A stretch of 11,248 bases of DNA from Bacillota bacterium (GCA_023453725.1 JAEXTB010000242.1:1-11248), one strand, 5' to 3'; shown: positions 1-6,934, counted from the first letter of the stretch. The notes: generated by a model not told the origin, from the sequence alone. Numbers and translations are program-made.

Positions 1-663
1 CAAGGTATCCCCCGGCGGAGAGACCGCATAATCTTTGCGGTTTTCTGTGCGCTTATATGCGCCGCTTACACCGGAAAACGGCCTTGCTATCACGCGTCCC
101 ACCAGATTATCCCCCACCAGCATCTCGCGCGCAATTTCACAGATGCGGTACTGCTCCGCAAGCGGAATGACATCTTCATGCGCGGCAATCTGGAATACGC
201 TGTCCGCAGAAGTATAAACAATGGGACTGCCGGTTTTTACATGCTCATCGCCAAGTTCCTGTATGATTGCAGTACCGGAAGCGGGACGGTTGCAAAGCGT
301 TTTGCGCCCGATGCGCCGTTCAAATTCAGAAATCAGGTCCTTGGGAAATCCATTGGGATATGTGCGGAACGGCACCTCCATAGGTAAGCCAGCAATCTCC
401 CAATGTCCGCTGGTGGTATCCTTGGCGGCTGTTTGTTCAGCTGCACGGCCAAAGGCACCCTTGGGCTGCCCGGCCGGTTTTGGAAGCTTGCTGTCCGCAA
501 TATTTGCTAGGCCAAGCCGGTACATATTCGGAAGCTCAAGCTTGCCCCGCACCTGATAAATGTTTCCAAGCGTATGAGCGCCCACATCCCCATAACGGTC
601 AGCATCCGGGAGTTCACCAATACCTACACTATCTAAAACAATGACAATCATGCGTTTTTTCAT
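1..663 (-). CDS. deoB: Phosphopentomutase, N-terminal 221 residues (3' end outside window)
   Basis: Phosphopentomutase interconverts ribose-1-phosphate and ribose-5-phosphate (and the deoxy forms) in the cytoplasm during nucleoside salvage. I read this frame on the reverse strand from the ATG at 663-661; it is open to base 1 and gives 221 of the roughly 390 residues usual for the family. The N-terminus has the metal-site segment with Asp11 (VLDSVGIGE, residues 9-17) and PDADRYGD. DTTSGHWE at residues 82-89 contains the threonine (Thr83 by alignment from memory to the Bacillus cereus enzyme) that is phosphorylated in the active enzyme. NRPASGT, YTSADSVFQIAAHE and VGRVIARPF are further family blocks. 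The cap domain is entered but the C-terminal metal ligands lie beyond the window. A purine-rich ribosome site (GGGAAGGCAGG) sits about 10 bases upstream. The gene is codirectional with spoIIM, and this pairing is common in Clostridia. It has its own promoter. Confidence 0.96.
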   Translation of the reverse strand, partial: MKKRMIVIVLDSVGIGELPDADRYGDVGAHTLGNIYQVRGKLELPNMYRLGLANIADSKLPKPAGQPKGAFGRAAEQTAAKDTTSGHWEIAGLPMEVPFRTYPNGFPKDLISEFERRIGRKTLCNRPASGTAIIQELGDEHVKTGSPIVYTSADSVFQIAAHEDVIPLAEQYRICEIAREMLVGDNLVGRVIARPFSGVSGAYKRTENRKDYAVSPPGDTL

Positions 664-693
664 GAAACAATACCTGCCTTCCCAGCTTCTATC

Positions 694-763
694 TACCCTT
701 AACATACCCGGTTTTATGGAAATTGTACCATCGGGGACTCAGCGGGTCAATTCTTTAAGGGTA
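694..763. repeat. 9-bp inverted repeat bracketing the deoB promoter
   Basis: TACCCTTAA (694-702) and its exact complement TTAAGGGTA (755-763) flank the deoB promoter. One arm lies just upstream of the -35 box and the other in the early transcribed leader, about 61 bases centre to centre. The placement resembles paired operator half-sites, but each is a single half-site rather than a palindrome. The match is seen directly; the operator role is inferred. Confidence 0.4.
722..750 (-). promoter_or_regulatory. Sigma-A promoter for deoB
   Basis: Read on the minus strand, TTGACC (750-745) and TACAAT (727-722) are separated by exactly 17 bases. This is one mismatch from each consensus hexamer. The predicted start near 715 leaves a leader of about 50 bases before the deoB ATG. 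The promoter lies in the 105-base gap between spoIIM and deoB, so deoB can be expressed independently of the sporulation gene upstream. Confidence 0.75.
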
Positions 764-768
764 TTCGT

Positions 769-1383
769 TTAGTGCAGCAGGGAGAATATCACGGGTGTAA
801 TCAGCGTTTGAATGGCGATACACGGTAAAAGCTGCAGGCAGGCAATTAAAAATTGTTTGGTGTAGTCTCCGATATCGACCGCCTTGCCGCTTATCTTCCA
901 TTTGGTTTGCATAATGCCGGTCATCTGGTTTTGCGCAAGCACACTCATTTTGATAAACGGCGGCATCAGGGTTGCCGATTCCAGTTGCAGCATAATGAGA
1001 AGCCAAATAGATACAGCGTCCGGCCAAGCTGCGATTGCCGTTCCCATCGCGGCCCCAAGGTAAATGGAGCGGAGCAATACGCCGGGAATGAGCAGCACGC
1101 AGGTAAACACCCACAGGCCGGAAAGATATAATAAGCCTGCGAACAGCACGTTTGTAAAGAGCGACATTGTGAAAAAAGCCAGCCACGGTACTCCGCCCTC
1201 GCGCAGAAGCTCCGGGAGCCCAATGAGCATATTGGTGATCTGTTCCTTATCGGCCTGCTGTACAATACGGATACCTGCGGCGTTTCCTGCAATAAACAGG
1301 AACAGGAACACGCATAGCGCGCCAAAATTGTCTTTGATATAAGCAATCAATCTTGCGCGCACCGCAAGAAATGTCATTTCCAA
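769..1383 (-). CDS. spoIIM: Stage II sporulation protein M (SpoIIM-like integral membrane protein)
   Basis: A 204-residue very hydrophobic protein with about five membrane segments: roughly residues 20-38, 67-85, 88-112, 123-148 and 176-201. This fits the length and topology of SpoIIM, the membrane component of the SpoIID-SpoIIM-SpoIIP machine that remodels peptidoglycan during engulfment in the mother cell. The segment at residues 99-114, with small residues and GVLLRSIYLGAAMG, resembles the family's conserved central helix region. The call rests on topology, length and position beside deoB and near spo0A, as in other Clostridia, more than on a signature motif. I chose the TTG at 1383 because AAGGGCGG ends 8 bases before it; the ATG at 1377 would be 14 bases away. 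A sigma-E-like promoter lies just upstream. The alternative is another DUF95-type membrane protein. Confidence 0.72.
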   Translation of the reverse strand: MEMTFLAVRARLIAYIKDNFGALCVFLFLFIAGNAAGIRIVQQADKEQITNMLIGLPELLREGGVPWLAFFTMSLFTNVLFAGLLYLSGLWVFTCVLLIPGVLLRSIYLGAAMGTAIAAWPDAVSIWLLIMLQLESATLMPPFIKMSVLAQNQMTGIMQTKWKISGKAVDIGDYTKQFLIACLQLLPCIAIQTLITPVIFSLLH

Positions 1384-1408
1384 AGCTCACACCGCCCTTC
1401 ATGCAAAA

Positions 1409-1437
1409 GGTATATGCAGCTTGTACAGGGAATAGTC
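1409..1437 (-). promoter_or_regulatory. Candidate sigma-E (mother-cell) promoter for spoIIM
   Basis: On the minus strand GACTATT (1437-1431), a 14-base spacer and CATATACC (1416-1409) match 6 of 7 and 6 of 8 positions of the Bacillus sigma-E consensus (KMATATT, 14, CATACAHT). The predicted start is about 20-25 bases before the TTG start of spoIIM. Sigma-E control of spoIIM is established in Bacillus subtilis. The match is imperfect, so this is tentative. Confidence 0.45.
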
Positions 1438-1471
1438 TCGCGAGCGGCGGATATGCCAACTGCCGCCTTGC

Positions 1472-1500
1472 TTGAAAGTACGAGAAAAATGTGATAAAAT
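1472..1500 (+). promoter_or_regulatory. Sigma-A promoter for tlyA
   Basis: TTGAAA (1472-1477), a 17-base spacer and TAAAAT (1495-1500), both close to consensus. The predicted start near 1507 gives a leader of about 40 bases before the tlyA ATG. The promoter lies in the divergent gap shared with spoIIM and is the first vegetative promoter seen for the plus-strand gene run. Confidence 0.72.
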
Positions 1501-1548
1501 TATCGTTCGTGATGGAATTCGGCAAACAAGAATGGAGCGGCGGATGCG

Positions 1549-2361
1549 ATGAGACTGGACAGCATGATGTTTGAGCAGGGGCTCACGCAAAGCCGTGAAA
1601 AAGCGCATTCTCTCATCATGGCGGGAAAAGTTACGGTGGATGGCAAACCGGCGCAAAAACCGGGCATGGAGGTCAAAGAGACTGCCAACATCACCATTGC
1701 GGAAGATCCCGTACCATTTGTAAGCCGGGGCGGATTAAAGCTTGAAAAAGCCATCACTGCATTTCAATTGGATCTTACCGGTCTTGTTGCGGCGGATATT
1801 GGAGCTTCCACCGGCGGGTTTACAGACTGCATGCTCCAGCATGGCGCAAAGAAGGTGTATGCGTTGGACGTTGGGTATGGACAGCTCGATTGGAAGCTTA
1901 GAAACGACCCGCGCGTCGCGGTGATGGAGCGCACAAACGCACGCAACATGCAGCCCGATTGGTTTGACCCCGCGCCTGCCTTTGCCAGCATCGATGTTTC
2001 GTTTATCTCACTGCGTCTTATTTTGGAGCCGTTGTATGCCTGCATATCCGACTGCTCATATGTCGTCGCGCTCATCAAGCCGCAATTTGAAGCGGGGCGT
2101 GCGGAAGTGGGCAAACATGGTGTGGTCCGCGATATTTCGGTACACCGGGATGTTTGCTTGCGCGTCATTGAACAGGCCGAAGGCTTTGGGTTTTCGCTGC
2201 GTGGTCTTTCCTTCTCCCCCGTTACCGGTCCTAAGGGCAATATCGAGTTTCTTGCTCTTTTGAAAAAAGATGCGGAGGGTCCGGTTTCTCTGAAAGCTTC
2301 GATAAAAGACCTTGTGTATGAGACTACGAAACTCGCGCACGACTCCCTTGTACACGAATAG
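1549..2361 (+). CDS. tlyA: TlyA family rRNA (cytidine-2'-O)-methyltransferase
   Basis: A 270-residue protein of the TlyA/hemolysin A family, the YqxC orthologue. In mycobacteria TlyA 2'-O-methylates cytidines of 16S and 23S rRNA using SAM. Residues 1-60 form an S4 RNA-binding domain (RLDSMMFEQGL, then AGKVTVDGK). The FtsJ-like methyltransferase domain begins with SRGGLKLEKA (residues 59-68). The SAM-binding loop is DIGASTGGFTD (83-93), and YALDVGYGQLDWKLR (104-118) follows. The K-D-K-E type catalytic residues are plausible at Lys64, Asp149, Lys177 (LIKPQFE) and Glu233 (GNIEFL). The length is normal. The ATG at 1549 has GGAG 11 bases upstream; an earlier ATG at 1544 stops after two codons. It is the usual neighbour of argR and recN in Firmicutes. 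Older annotations call it hemolysin, which is not implied here. Confidence 0.95.
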   Translation: MRLDSMMFEQGLTQSREKAHSLIMAGKVTVDGKPAQKPGMEVKETANITIAEDPVPFVSRGGLKLEKAITAFQLDLTGLVAADIGASTGGFTDCMLQHGAKKVYALDVGYGQLDWKLRNDPRVAVMERTNARNMQPDWFDPAPAFASIDVSFISLRLILEPLYACISDCSYVVALIKPQFEAGRAEVGKHGVVRDISVHRDVCLRVIEQAEGFGFSLRGLSFSPVTGPKGNIEFLALLKKDAEGPVSLKASIKDLVYETTKLAHDSLVHE

Positions 2362-2405
2362 ATGGAAATCCATCCCAAAATAAATTCAAACAGGGCATAT
2401 TCCAC

Positions 2406-2435
2406 TTGAAATATACAGACTTATGCGGCTATAAT
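2406..2435 (+). promoter_or_regulatory. Sigma-A promoter for nadK and downstream genes
   Basis: TTGAAA (2406-2411), an 18-base spacer and a perfect TATAAT (2430-2435) in the 128-base gap after tlyA. The predicted start is near 2442, leaving about 48 bases of leader before the GTG start. It suggests nadK, argR and recN form a transcription unit that does not depend on tlyA. Confidence 0.7.
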
Positions 2436-2489
2436 ACAGGAAGAACCACTGTCAAATAAAAGAGATTTGTGTAATATTGCGAGGCATCT

Positions 2490-3290
2490 GTGGAACAAAA
2501 AATCGTATTTGTTACAAATACCGATAAAGCAAATGCCATATCGGTTCGTAACGAAGCGATATGCATCGCGCAGGAACAAGGATTTTCCTGTTTGGAAATT
2601 GATCCGTTTGTTCCGCAGCCTGCTTCCGTTTTTAAAAACGCATCGTTTATTGCCGCGTTTGGTGGAGACGGTACCATATTAAAGGCCGTTCCCATTGCAG
2701 TTGCGCATGATTTGCCTATATTGGGCGTAAACCTTGGCCGTGTCGGCTTTTTAAGCGAAATACAGCCGGACGAGTTCGGAACGGTGCTTGCCCAATACCG
2801 GGAAGGCGCGCTATCGATCGAGAACCGCATGATGGTTTCCTGCAGCGTTAACGGTGTCAGGGTTTGCGACTGTCTTAACGACGTGCTGCTTTATAAGCCG
2901 GTGTTTTCCGGTGTGACGCATATCAGTATGTGTATTGACGGTGAGGATGCGGGAACCGTGTTTTGCGATGGCATGATCGTCAGCACGCCAACCGGCTCCA
3001 CCGGGTATTCAATCTCCGTAGGCGGTCCGATCATTTCTCCGGGGTTGGAAGCTTGCATTCTTGTCCCCGTTTGCCCGCACTCGCTTTTGGTAAGGCCCAT
3101 CGTCACAGCGCCCGACGCCCAGATTGAGCTGCGCATGAAAAGCAATGGCATACTGTATGCGGACGGGCAAAAGACAATGGATGTCAATATGGACGATCAG
3201 ATCCTTGTGACAAAATCGGATCATCAGGCAAAGTTTTTGCGTGTGGGAGCGCATAATTTATATAGCCTAATCAAACAAAAACTAAGTTGA
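2490..3290 (+). CDS. nadK: NAD kinase
   Basis: A 266-residue ATP (or polyphosphate)-dependent NAD kinase that makes NADP in the cytoplasm. The diagnostic GGDGT is at residues 58-62 (AFGGDGTILKA). NLGRVGFLSE is at 81-90, LND at 129-131 replaces the commoner LNE, STPTGSTGYSISVGGP is at 165-180, and ADGQ at 224-227. Length is typical for the bacterial enzyme. The start is GTG at 2490, with GAGG (2481-2484) five bases upstream; no in-frame ATG gives a better N-terminus. The Asp in LND is a conservative change from the usual Glu that contacts the nicotinamide ribose. Placement between tlyA and argR is common in Clostridia but not in Bacillus subtilis. It has its own promoter and is followed 47 bases later by argR. 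Confidence 0.95.
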   Translation: MEQKIVFVTNTDKANAISVRNEAICIAQEQGFSCLEIDPFVPQPASVFKNASFIAAFGGDGTILKAVPIAVAHDLPILGVNLGRVGFLSEIQPDEFGTVLAQYREGALSIENRMMVSCSVNGVRVCDCLNDVLLYKPVFSGVTHISMCIDGEDAGTVFCDGMIVSTPTGSTGYSISVGGPIISPGLEACILVPVCPHSLLVRPIVTAPDAQIELRMKSNGILYADGQKTMDVNMDDQILVTKSDHQAKFLRVGAHNLYSLIKQKLS

Positions 3291-3337
3291 TCGTGCCGAA
3301 GGCGCTTTTTCGGCGCGGCTATATGCGGGGGTATAAT

Positions 3338-3787
3338 ATGAAAGCAGCCAGACACGCAATGATTTTGGAACTGATCGATCAATATGATATTGAAACGCAG
3401 GACGAGCTTGCCGAGCATTTAAGGCGGCACAATTATGTTGTTACGCAGGCGACCGTCTCTCGCGATATCAAAGAGCTACGCCTGATCAAAGCGCTTTCCG
3501 AAAGCGGTTCCTATAAATATGCAACGGTGGATAAGGCGGAAACCGGACTTCAGGAACGGTTTATCCGAATCTTTTCCCAGTCTGTGGTCAATATCACATC
3601 CGCTGGCAATTTGATTGTGATTAAGACCATTACGGGCAGTGCAAGCGCTGCCGCCGAAGCGGTAGACTCCATGAAGTGGAGTGAAATTGCAGGTACCATC
3701 GCCGGGGACAATACGATATTCATCGCCATCAAGGACAACAAGGTAGTTCCTGAAATGATCAAACGGTTCCAGACGATGCTAAAATAG
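3338..3787 (+). CDS. argR: Arginine repressor ArgR/AhrC
   Basis: A 149-residue transcriptional regulator that binds ARG boxes as a hexamer with L-arginine, repressing biosynthesis and activating catabolism. The N-terminal winged helix covers residues 1-65, with the recognition segment TQATVSRDIKELRLIK at 36-51. The C-terminal oligomerisation and arginine-binding domain ends with GTIAGDNTIFIAIKD at 119-133. In many members the arginine contact is a double Asp (GDDT); here it is Asp124-Asn125, a variant I believe is seen in other Clostridia. The frame is open further upstream to 3287, but the ATG at 3338 gives the family's usual N-terminus and length and has GGGGGT (3326-3331) just before it. 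A TATAAT at 3332-3337 abuts the start codon and is probably chance. The gene lies 47 bases after nadK and 36 before recN. Confidence 0.95.
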   Translation: MKAARHAMILELIDQYDIETQDELAEHLRRHNYVVTQATVSRDIKELRLIKALSESGSYKYATVDKAETGLQERFIRIFSQSVVNITSAGNLIVIKTITGSASAAAEAVDSMKWSEIAGTIAGDNTIFIAIKDNKVVPEMIKRFQTMLK

Positions 3788-3823
3788 AGCGACGCCGAAA
3801 ATGGACTTGCAATTGAGGGTCAC

Positions 3824-5506
3824 ATGCTGCAAACCCTGAGCATTAAAAATATCGCTCTGATCGAACGATTGGAGCTTTCCTTTTCTAAAGGATTTCATGT
3901 GCTTACCGGCGAGACAGGCGCCGGTAAGTCCATTATTATAGATGCCGTGAATTTTGTACTGGGCGAGCGTGCAAACCGGGATTTAATTAAGTCCGGTGCA
4001 GAAAAGGCATTTGTAGAGGCTCTGTTTGATATCAGCCAGTCGCCCGAGATATTGGAAAGATTAGAAGAACTCGGAATTGAGCATCAGATCGAAGATAATC
4101 TTATTATCAGCCGCGAACTCAATTTAAGCGGCAAAAGCGTATGCAGGGTGAACGGTACGCTTGTGAACCTTTCTTCCCTCAAAACCGTAACCGACCTGCT
4201 TGTGGATATCCATGGACAGCACGAACATCAATCGTTGCTCGACGTTTCCTCGCATCTGAAATTTCTGGATGCGTTTGATAGAAACACCATCTCTCCCCTT
4301 TTACATCAGGTCGCTGCCCTTTTTGAACAGCATCAAAGCATTTTAAAAGAGCTGCATGCGGGCTTCCCTTCCGAACAGGAACGGCTTAGGCGCATGGATC
4401 TGCTGCGCTATCAGATACAAGAGATTTCAGAAGCCAAACTACAGCCCGGAGAAGAAACGGAGCTTGATTCCCAGCTAAAACGCCTGAGCAACGCGCAGGC
4501 TATTGTTTCCGCGCTCGAAAACAGTTATGGCCTTTTATCCGGTGAAGAAGGCGGCGCGCTCAGTCAGGCAAACACCGCGTTACGCGAGCTTTCCGGTATT
4601 TCAGGGTACCATAGTGAGTACCAGGACGTACACGACCGCCTTCAGGACGCCTATTATGCGATGGAGGATGTCGCATATACCCTGCGGGATTTGAAAGCCG
4701 GTTTTGAATTCCAGCCCGAGCTTTTGGCCGAAGTGGAAACAAGACTCGCGCTGATCCATACGCTGAAACGCAAGTATGGCGGAAGCGTGGAAGAAATCCT
4801 TTCGTTTTTATTCAACGCCCAAGAAGAATATGATGCACTCGTGCAAAGCGATGCGCGCAAAGAAAAACTGGAGCAGGAACTATCCAACTGCAAAACAAAG
4901 TATAAAAAGGCTGCCGCACTGCTGATGGAAGCGCGCAAGGCCGCATCCTCCCGTTTTAGCGAGCGCCTTGTAACCGAGCTTCGGGCGTTGGGCATGGAAA
5001 AAGCGCGTTTTGAAATTGCGCTGGAGCCTTTGCAGGACGGCACGCTCACCGCGGATGGCTTGGGGCGCGCGGAATTCCTGCTTTCTACCAACGCAGGCGA
5101 ACCCGTCAAGCCTCTGCCGCGCGTCGCTTCCGGCGGCGAGCTTTCACGCATTATGCTTGCATTCAAAACCATACACATGGGCAGCATACCCACTGTAATC
5201 TTTGACGAAATTGATACGGGAATCAGTGGCCATATCGCAACCGCAGTCGGCCAAAAAATGCGTCAGATTTCCAGAGATCACCAGGTGTTATGTATTACGC
5301 ACCTCCCGCAGATCGCCTCCATGGCCGATGTGCATTTTCTGGTAGAAAAGCTGGAAGAAGGCGGAAAGACCACTTCTTCCGTGCGCGAGCTTTCACATAC
5401 TGACCGCATTGCGGAGATCGCCCGTATTATGGGAGCAAAACAGACGGATATCCGCGCGATGGAACATGCAAAAGAGCTGCTTGAGCAGGGCCATGTAACA
5501 CCTTAG
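3824..5506 (+). CDS. recN: DNA repair protein RecN
   Basis: A 560-residue SMC-like ATPase that acts early in double-strand break repair in the cytoplasm or nucleoid. The Walker A motif GETGAGKS is at residues 29-36 within a textbook N-terminus (MLQTLSIKNIALIERLELSF). A long charged central region of about residues 150-390 is consistent with the coiled-coil arms. The ABC signature SGGELSRIML starts near 436, and Walker B VIFDEIDTGISG starts near 458. CITHLPQIASMAD follows as the H-loop region. Length matches the family (about 550-570). The ATG at 3824 has GAGGGT (3815-3820) three bases upstream. It sits between argR and spoIVB, the standard Firmicutes order. I see no LexA-type box in the 36-base gap before it, so any damage control must act elsewhere. 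Confidence 0.97.
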   Translation: MLQTLSIKNIALIERLELSFSKGFHVLTGETGAGKSIIIDAVNFVLGERANRDLIKSGAEKAFVEALFDISQSPEILERLEELGIEHQIEDNLIISRELNLSGKSVCRVNGTLVNLSSLKTVTDLLVDIHGQHEHQSLLDVSSHLKFLDAFDRNTISPLLHQVAALFEQHQSILKELHAGFPSEQERLRRMDLLRYQIQEISEAKLQPGEETELDSQLKRLSNAQAIVSALENSYGLLSGEEGGALSQANTALRELSGISGYHSEYQDVHDRLQDAYYAMEDVAYTLRDLKAGFEFQPELLAEVETRLALIHTLKRKYGGSVEEILSFLFNAQEEYDALVQSDARKEKLEQELSNCKTKYKKAAALLMEARKAASSRFSERLVTELRALGMEKARFEIALEPLQDGTLTADGLGRAEFLLSTNAGEPVKPLPRVASGGELSRIMLAFKTIHMGSIPTVIFDEIDTGISGHIATAVGQKMRQISRDHQVLCITHLPQIASMADVHFLVEKLEEGGKTTSSVRELSHTDRIAEIARIMGAKQTDIRAMEHAKELLEQGHVTP

Positions 5507-5552
5507 TTGGTACTGATACCTAAATTAAACAATCAAATACCCGATTGACCGG

Positions 5553-5582
5553 GCATAGACACACCTCCAGATGTTCATCATA
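5553..5582 (+). promoter_or_regulatory. Candidate sigma-G (forespore) promoter for spoIVB
   Basis: GCATA (5553-5557), an 18-base spacer and CATCATA (5576-5582) fit the degenerate Bacillus sigma-G consensus GHATR, about 18, CATHHTA at every specified position. The predicted start lies near 5588-5592, some 40 bases before the TTG start. spoIVB is a known sigma-G target in Bacillus subtilis, so the match is where it should be. The short motifs mean a chance hit remains possible. Confidence 0.6.
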
Positions 5583-5624
5583 AAATTGATGCTCTTTGCA
5601 GCGATTGATGAATATATGAGGTGT
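5561..5624 (+). promoter_or_regulatory. Two-tier inverted repeat sequestering the spoIVB ribosome-binding site
   Basis: ACACCTC (5561-5567) is the exact complement of GAGGTGT (5618-5624), which contains the spoIVB Shine-Dalgarno sequence. Nested inside, TTCATCA (5574-5580) is the exact complement of TGATGAA (5606-5612). The internal loop is 6 and 5 bases and the terminal loop 25 bases. If transcribed from upstream (recN read-through), the RNA could fold with the ribosome site paired. A transcript starting at the sigma-G start near 5590 would lack both 5' arms. The repeats are seen directly; the gating role is inferred. Confidence 0.5.
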
Positions 5625-5629
5625 TTGAT

Positions 5630-6895
5630 TTGAAAAAGGGCTTTGCGCCGTTCATTTGTAAAGCGTTCGGCATATTACTTTGTACAGCAATCCTGACATT
5701 CAATTATTTGGAGCCGATGGCCTCCCTGCGCAAGCTTTCGGAGGATATTCATGTGCAGGCGGGGAAATCCTACGCGCTTCCACTTGGAACCAGTGACCTT
5801 TTTACCGCCTCATCAGACGATGAGGCGCTGGCCGTATCCAGCTATGAAGATGAAACGCTGGCGGAAGCAACCGGTTCCGGCAGCAATACTTCTCATCTTA
5901 CCATCCGCCTTCTTGGTGTCATCCCTATCAAACAAATCAACATTCATGTGCGCGACGAGGTTACGCTTGTGCCGGGGGGTACTTCTATTGGCGTGACTCT
6001 TCATACACGCGGGGCGTTGGTGGTAGGAATCACTTCCATAACGCTATCAGACGGGCAGGAAGTGAGCCCTGCGGCTTCCGCAGGCATTCAGGCCGGGGAT
6101 CTGATTGAAAAAGCAAACGGAATAGAAATTAAAGATGCGGCGCATCTTGCGCAGATCTGCAACGAAAGCCAGGACAAAGTGAACCTCTCTCTTGTGCGGG
6201 GCGGACAGCAGATGAACGTGGATCTTCGGCCTGCGCTTGATCCGGCCGAAGGGAAATATCGCATGGGAATGTGGGTGCGGGATAGTACTGCGGGCGTAGG
6301 TACCCTATCCTTCTATGATCCATCCTCAAAATGGTACGCGGCGCTTGGGCACGCCATTACCGACGTGGATACAAGACAGAGCCTGACGGTACGCGAAGGC
6401 GAAATTGTCCAGTCCAATATTGTGGATATCGTACAGGGCGCCCAGGGCGAACCTGGCGAGCTTCGCGGTGAATTCAACGAAGCCAGCCTCCCGCTTGGCA
6501 CCATTGAAAACAACAGCCAATACGGCATATATGGGCGTATGTATAAAGATTACTACAATCCGCTTTTTCCGGAAGGGCTTCCTATGGCATACCCCGAAGA
6601 GGTTCAGCTTGGCCCCGCCCAGCTTTTAACGACATTGAATGACGAAGGCATCAAACCGTATTCCTGCAAAATTATCAAGCTCAATCCGCAGGAGAGTCCT
6701 GCGCCCAAAGGCATGGTGATTGAAATTACCGATCCGGATCTGATGGAAGCGACCGGCGGTATTGTGCAGGGTATGAGCGGAAGCCCGTTGATTCAAAACG
6801 GCAAGCTCATTGGCGTTGTGACGCACGTATTCATCAATGATCCCACAAAAGGGTATTGTATGTATGTGCAATGGATGCAACAGCAGATAGCATAA
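5630..6895 (+). CDS. spoIVB: Stage IV sporulation serine protease SpoIVB (family S55)
   Basis: SpoIVB is made in the forespore, crosses into the intermembrane space and cleaves SpoIVFA, which releases pro-sigma-K processing in Bacillus. With a TTG start at 5630 it has 421 residues, against about 425 in Bacillus. An N-terminal membrane anchor lies at about 8-28, a PDZ domain at about 110-200, and the S55 peptidase domain at about 205-421. The triad is visible: His241 (ALGHAITD), Asp368 (ITDPDL) and Ser383 (QGMSGSP). Their spacings (127 and 15 residues) equal those of the Bacillus enzyme (H236, D363, S378). I chose TTG 5630 because GAGGTG (5618-5623) stands six bases before it; the GTG at 5621 lies within that ribosome site. 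Numbering here counts from the TTG. It sits between recN and spo0A, the conserved order, with a sigma-G-like promoter and an RNA fold over its ribosome site. Confidence 0.96.
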   Translation: MKKGFAPFICKAFGILLCTAILTFNYLEPMASLRKLSEDIHVQAGKSYALPLGTSDLFTASSDDEALAVSSYEDETLAEATGSGSNTSHLTIRLLGVIPIKQINIHVRDEVTLVPGGTSIGVTLHTRGALVVGITSITLSDGQEVSPAASAGIQAGDLIEKANGIEIKDAAHLAQICNESQDKVNLSLVRGGQQMNVDLRPALDPAEGKYRMGMWVRDSTAGVGTLSFYDPSSKWYAALGHAITDVDTRQSLTVREGEIVQSNIVDIVQGAQGEPGELRGEFNEASLPLGTIENNSQYGIYGRMYKDYYNPLFPEGLPMAYPEEVQLGPAQLLTTLNDEGIKPYSCKIIKLNPQESPAPKGMVIEITDPDLMEATGGIVQGMSGSPLIQNGKLIGVVTHVFINDPTKGYCMYVQWMQQQIA

Positions 6896-6911
6896 TTATG
6901 AAGAATCTGCT
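6880..6911 (+). promoter_or_regulatory. Inverted repeat and weak sigma-H-like promoter before spo0A
   Basis: AGCAGAT (6882-6888) and its complement ATCTGCT (6905-6911) span the spoIVB stop codon, with the palindrome CATAATTATG (6891-6900) in the loop. No T-tract follows, so it is not a standard terminator. The same stretch gives a partial sigma-H match: ACAGCAGAT (6880-6888), 11 bases, then GAAGAAT (6900-6906), with GAAT intact but AGGA changed to AGCA. Sigma-H control of spo0A is known in Bacillus. The promoter reading is weak. Confidence 0.3.
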
Positions 6912-6934
6912 ATCATTAGTAGGTTGGAGGTGAT

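Noticed and set aside
2362..2375. Hairpin GATGGA-AA-TCCATC just after tlyA as a terminator
   Set aside because: The two-base loop is too tight, and no T-tract follows.
1764..2405. Open frame of 213 codons on the minus strand over tlyA
   Set aside because: Composition is low-information (Ser, Arg, Cys rich), and it is antisense to a clearly conserved gene.
3294..3316. GCCGAA/TTCGGC hairpin between nadK and argR as a terminator
   Set aside because: The T-run lies in the loop rather than after the stem; at most a weak mRNA structure.
3287..3337. Longer ArgR start with 17 extra residues
   Set aside because: It would overlap the end of nadK and is not supported by family length; the ATG at 3338 has the ribosome site.
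3332..3337. TATAAT directly before the argR start as a -10 box
   Set aside because: Transcription would begin inside argR and there is no suitable -35 element; probably chance.
4654..5193. Open frame of 179 codons on the minus strand over recN
   Set aside because: Serine-rich antisense frame over the recN coding region, with no protein features.
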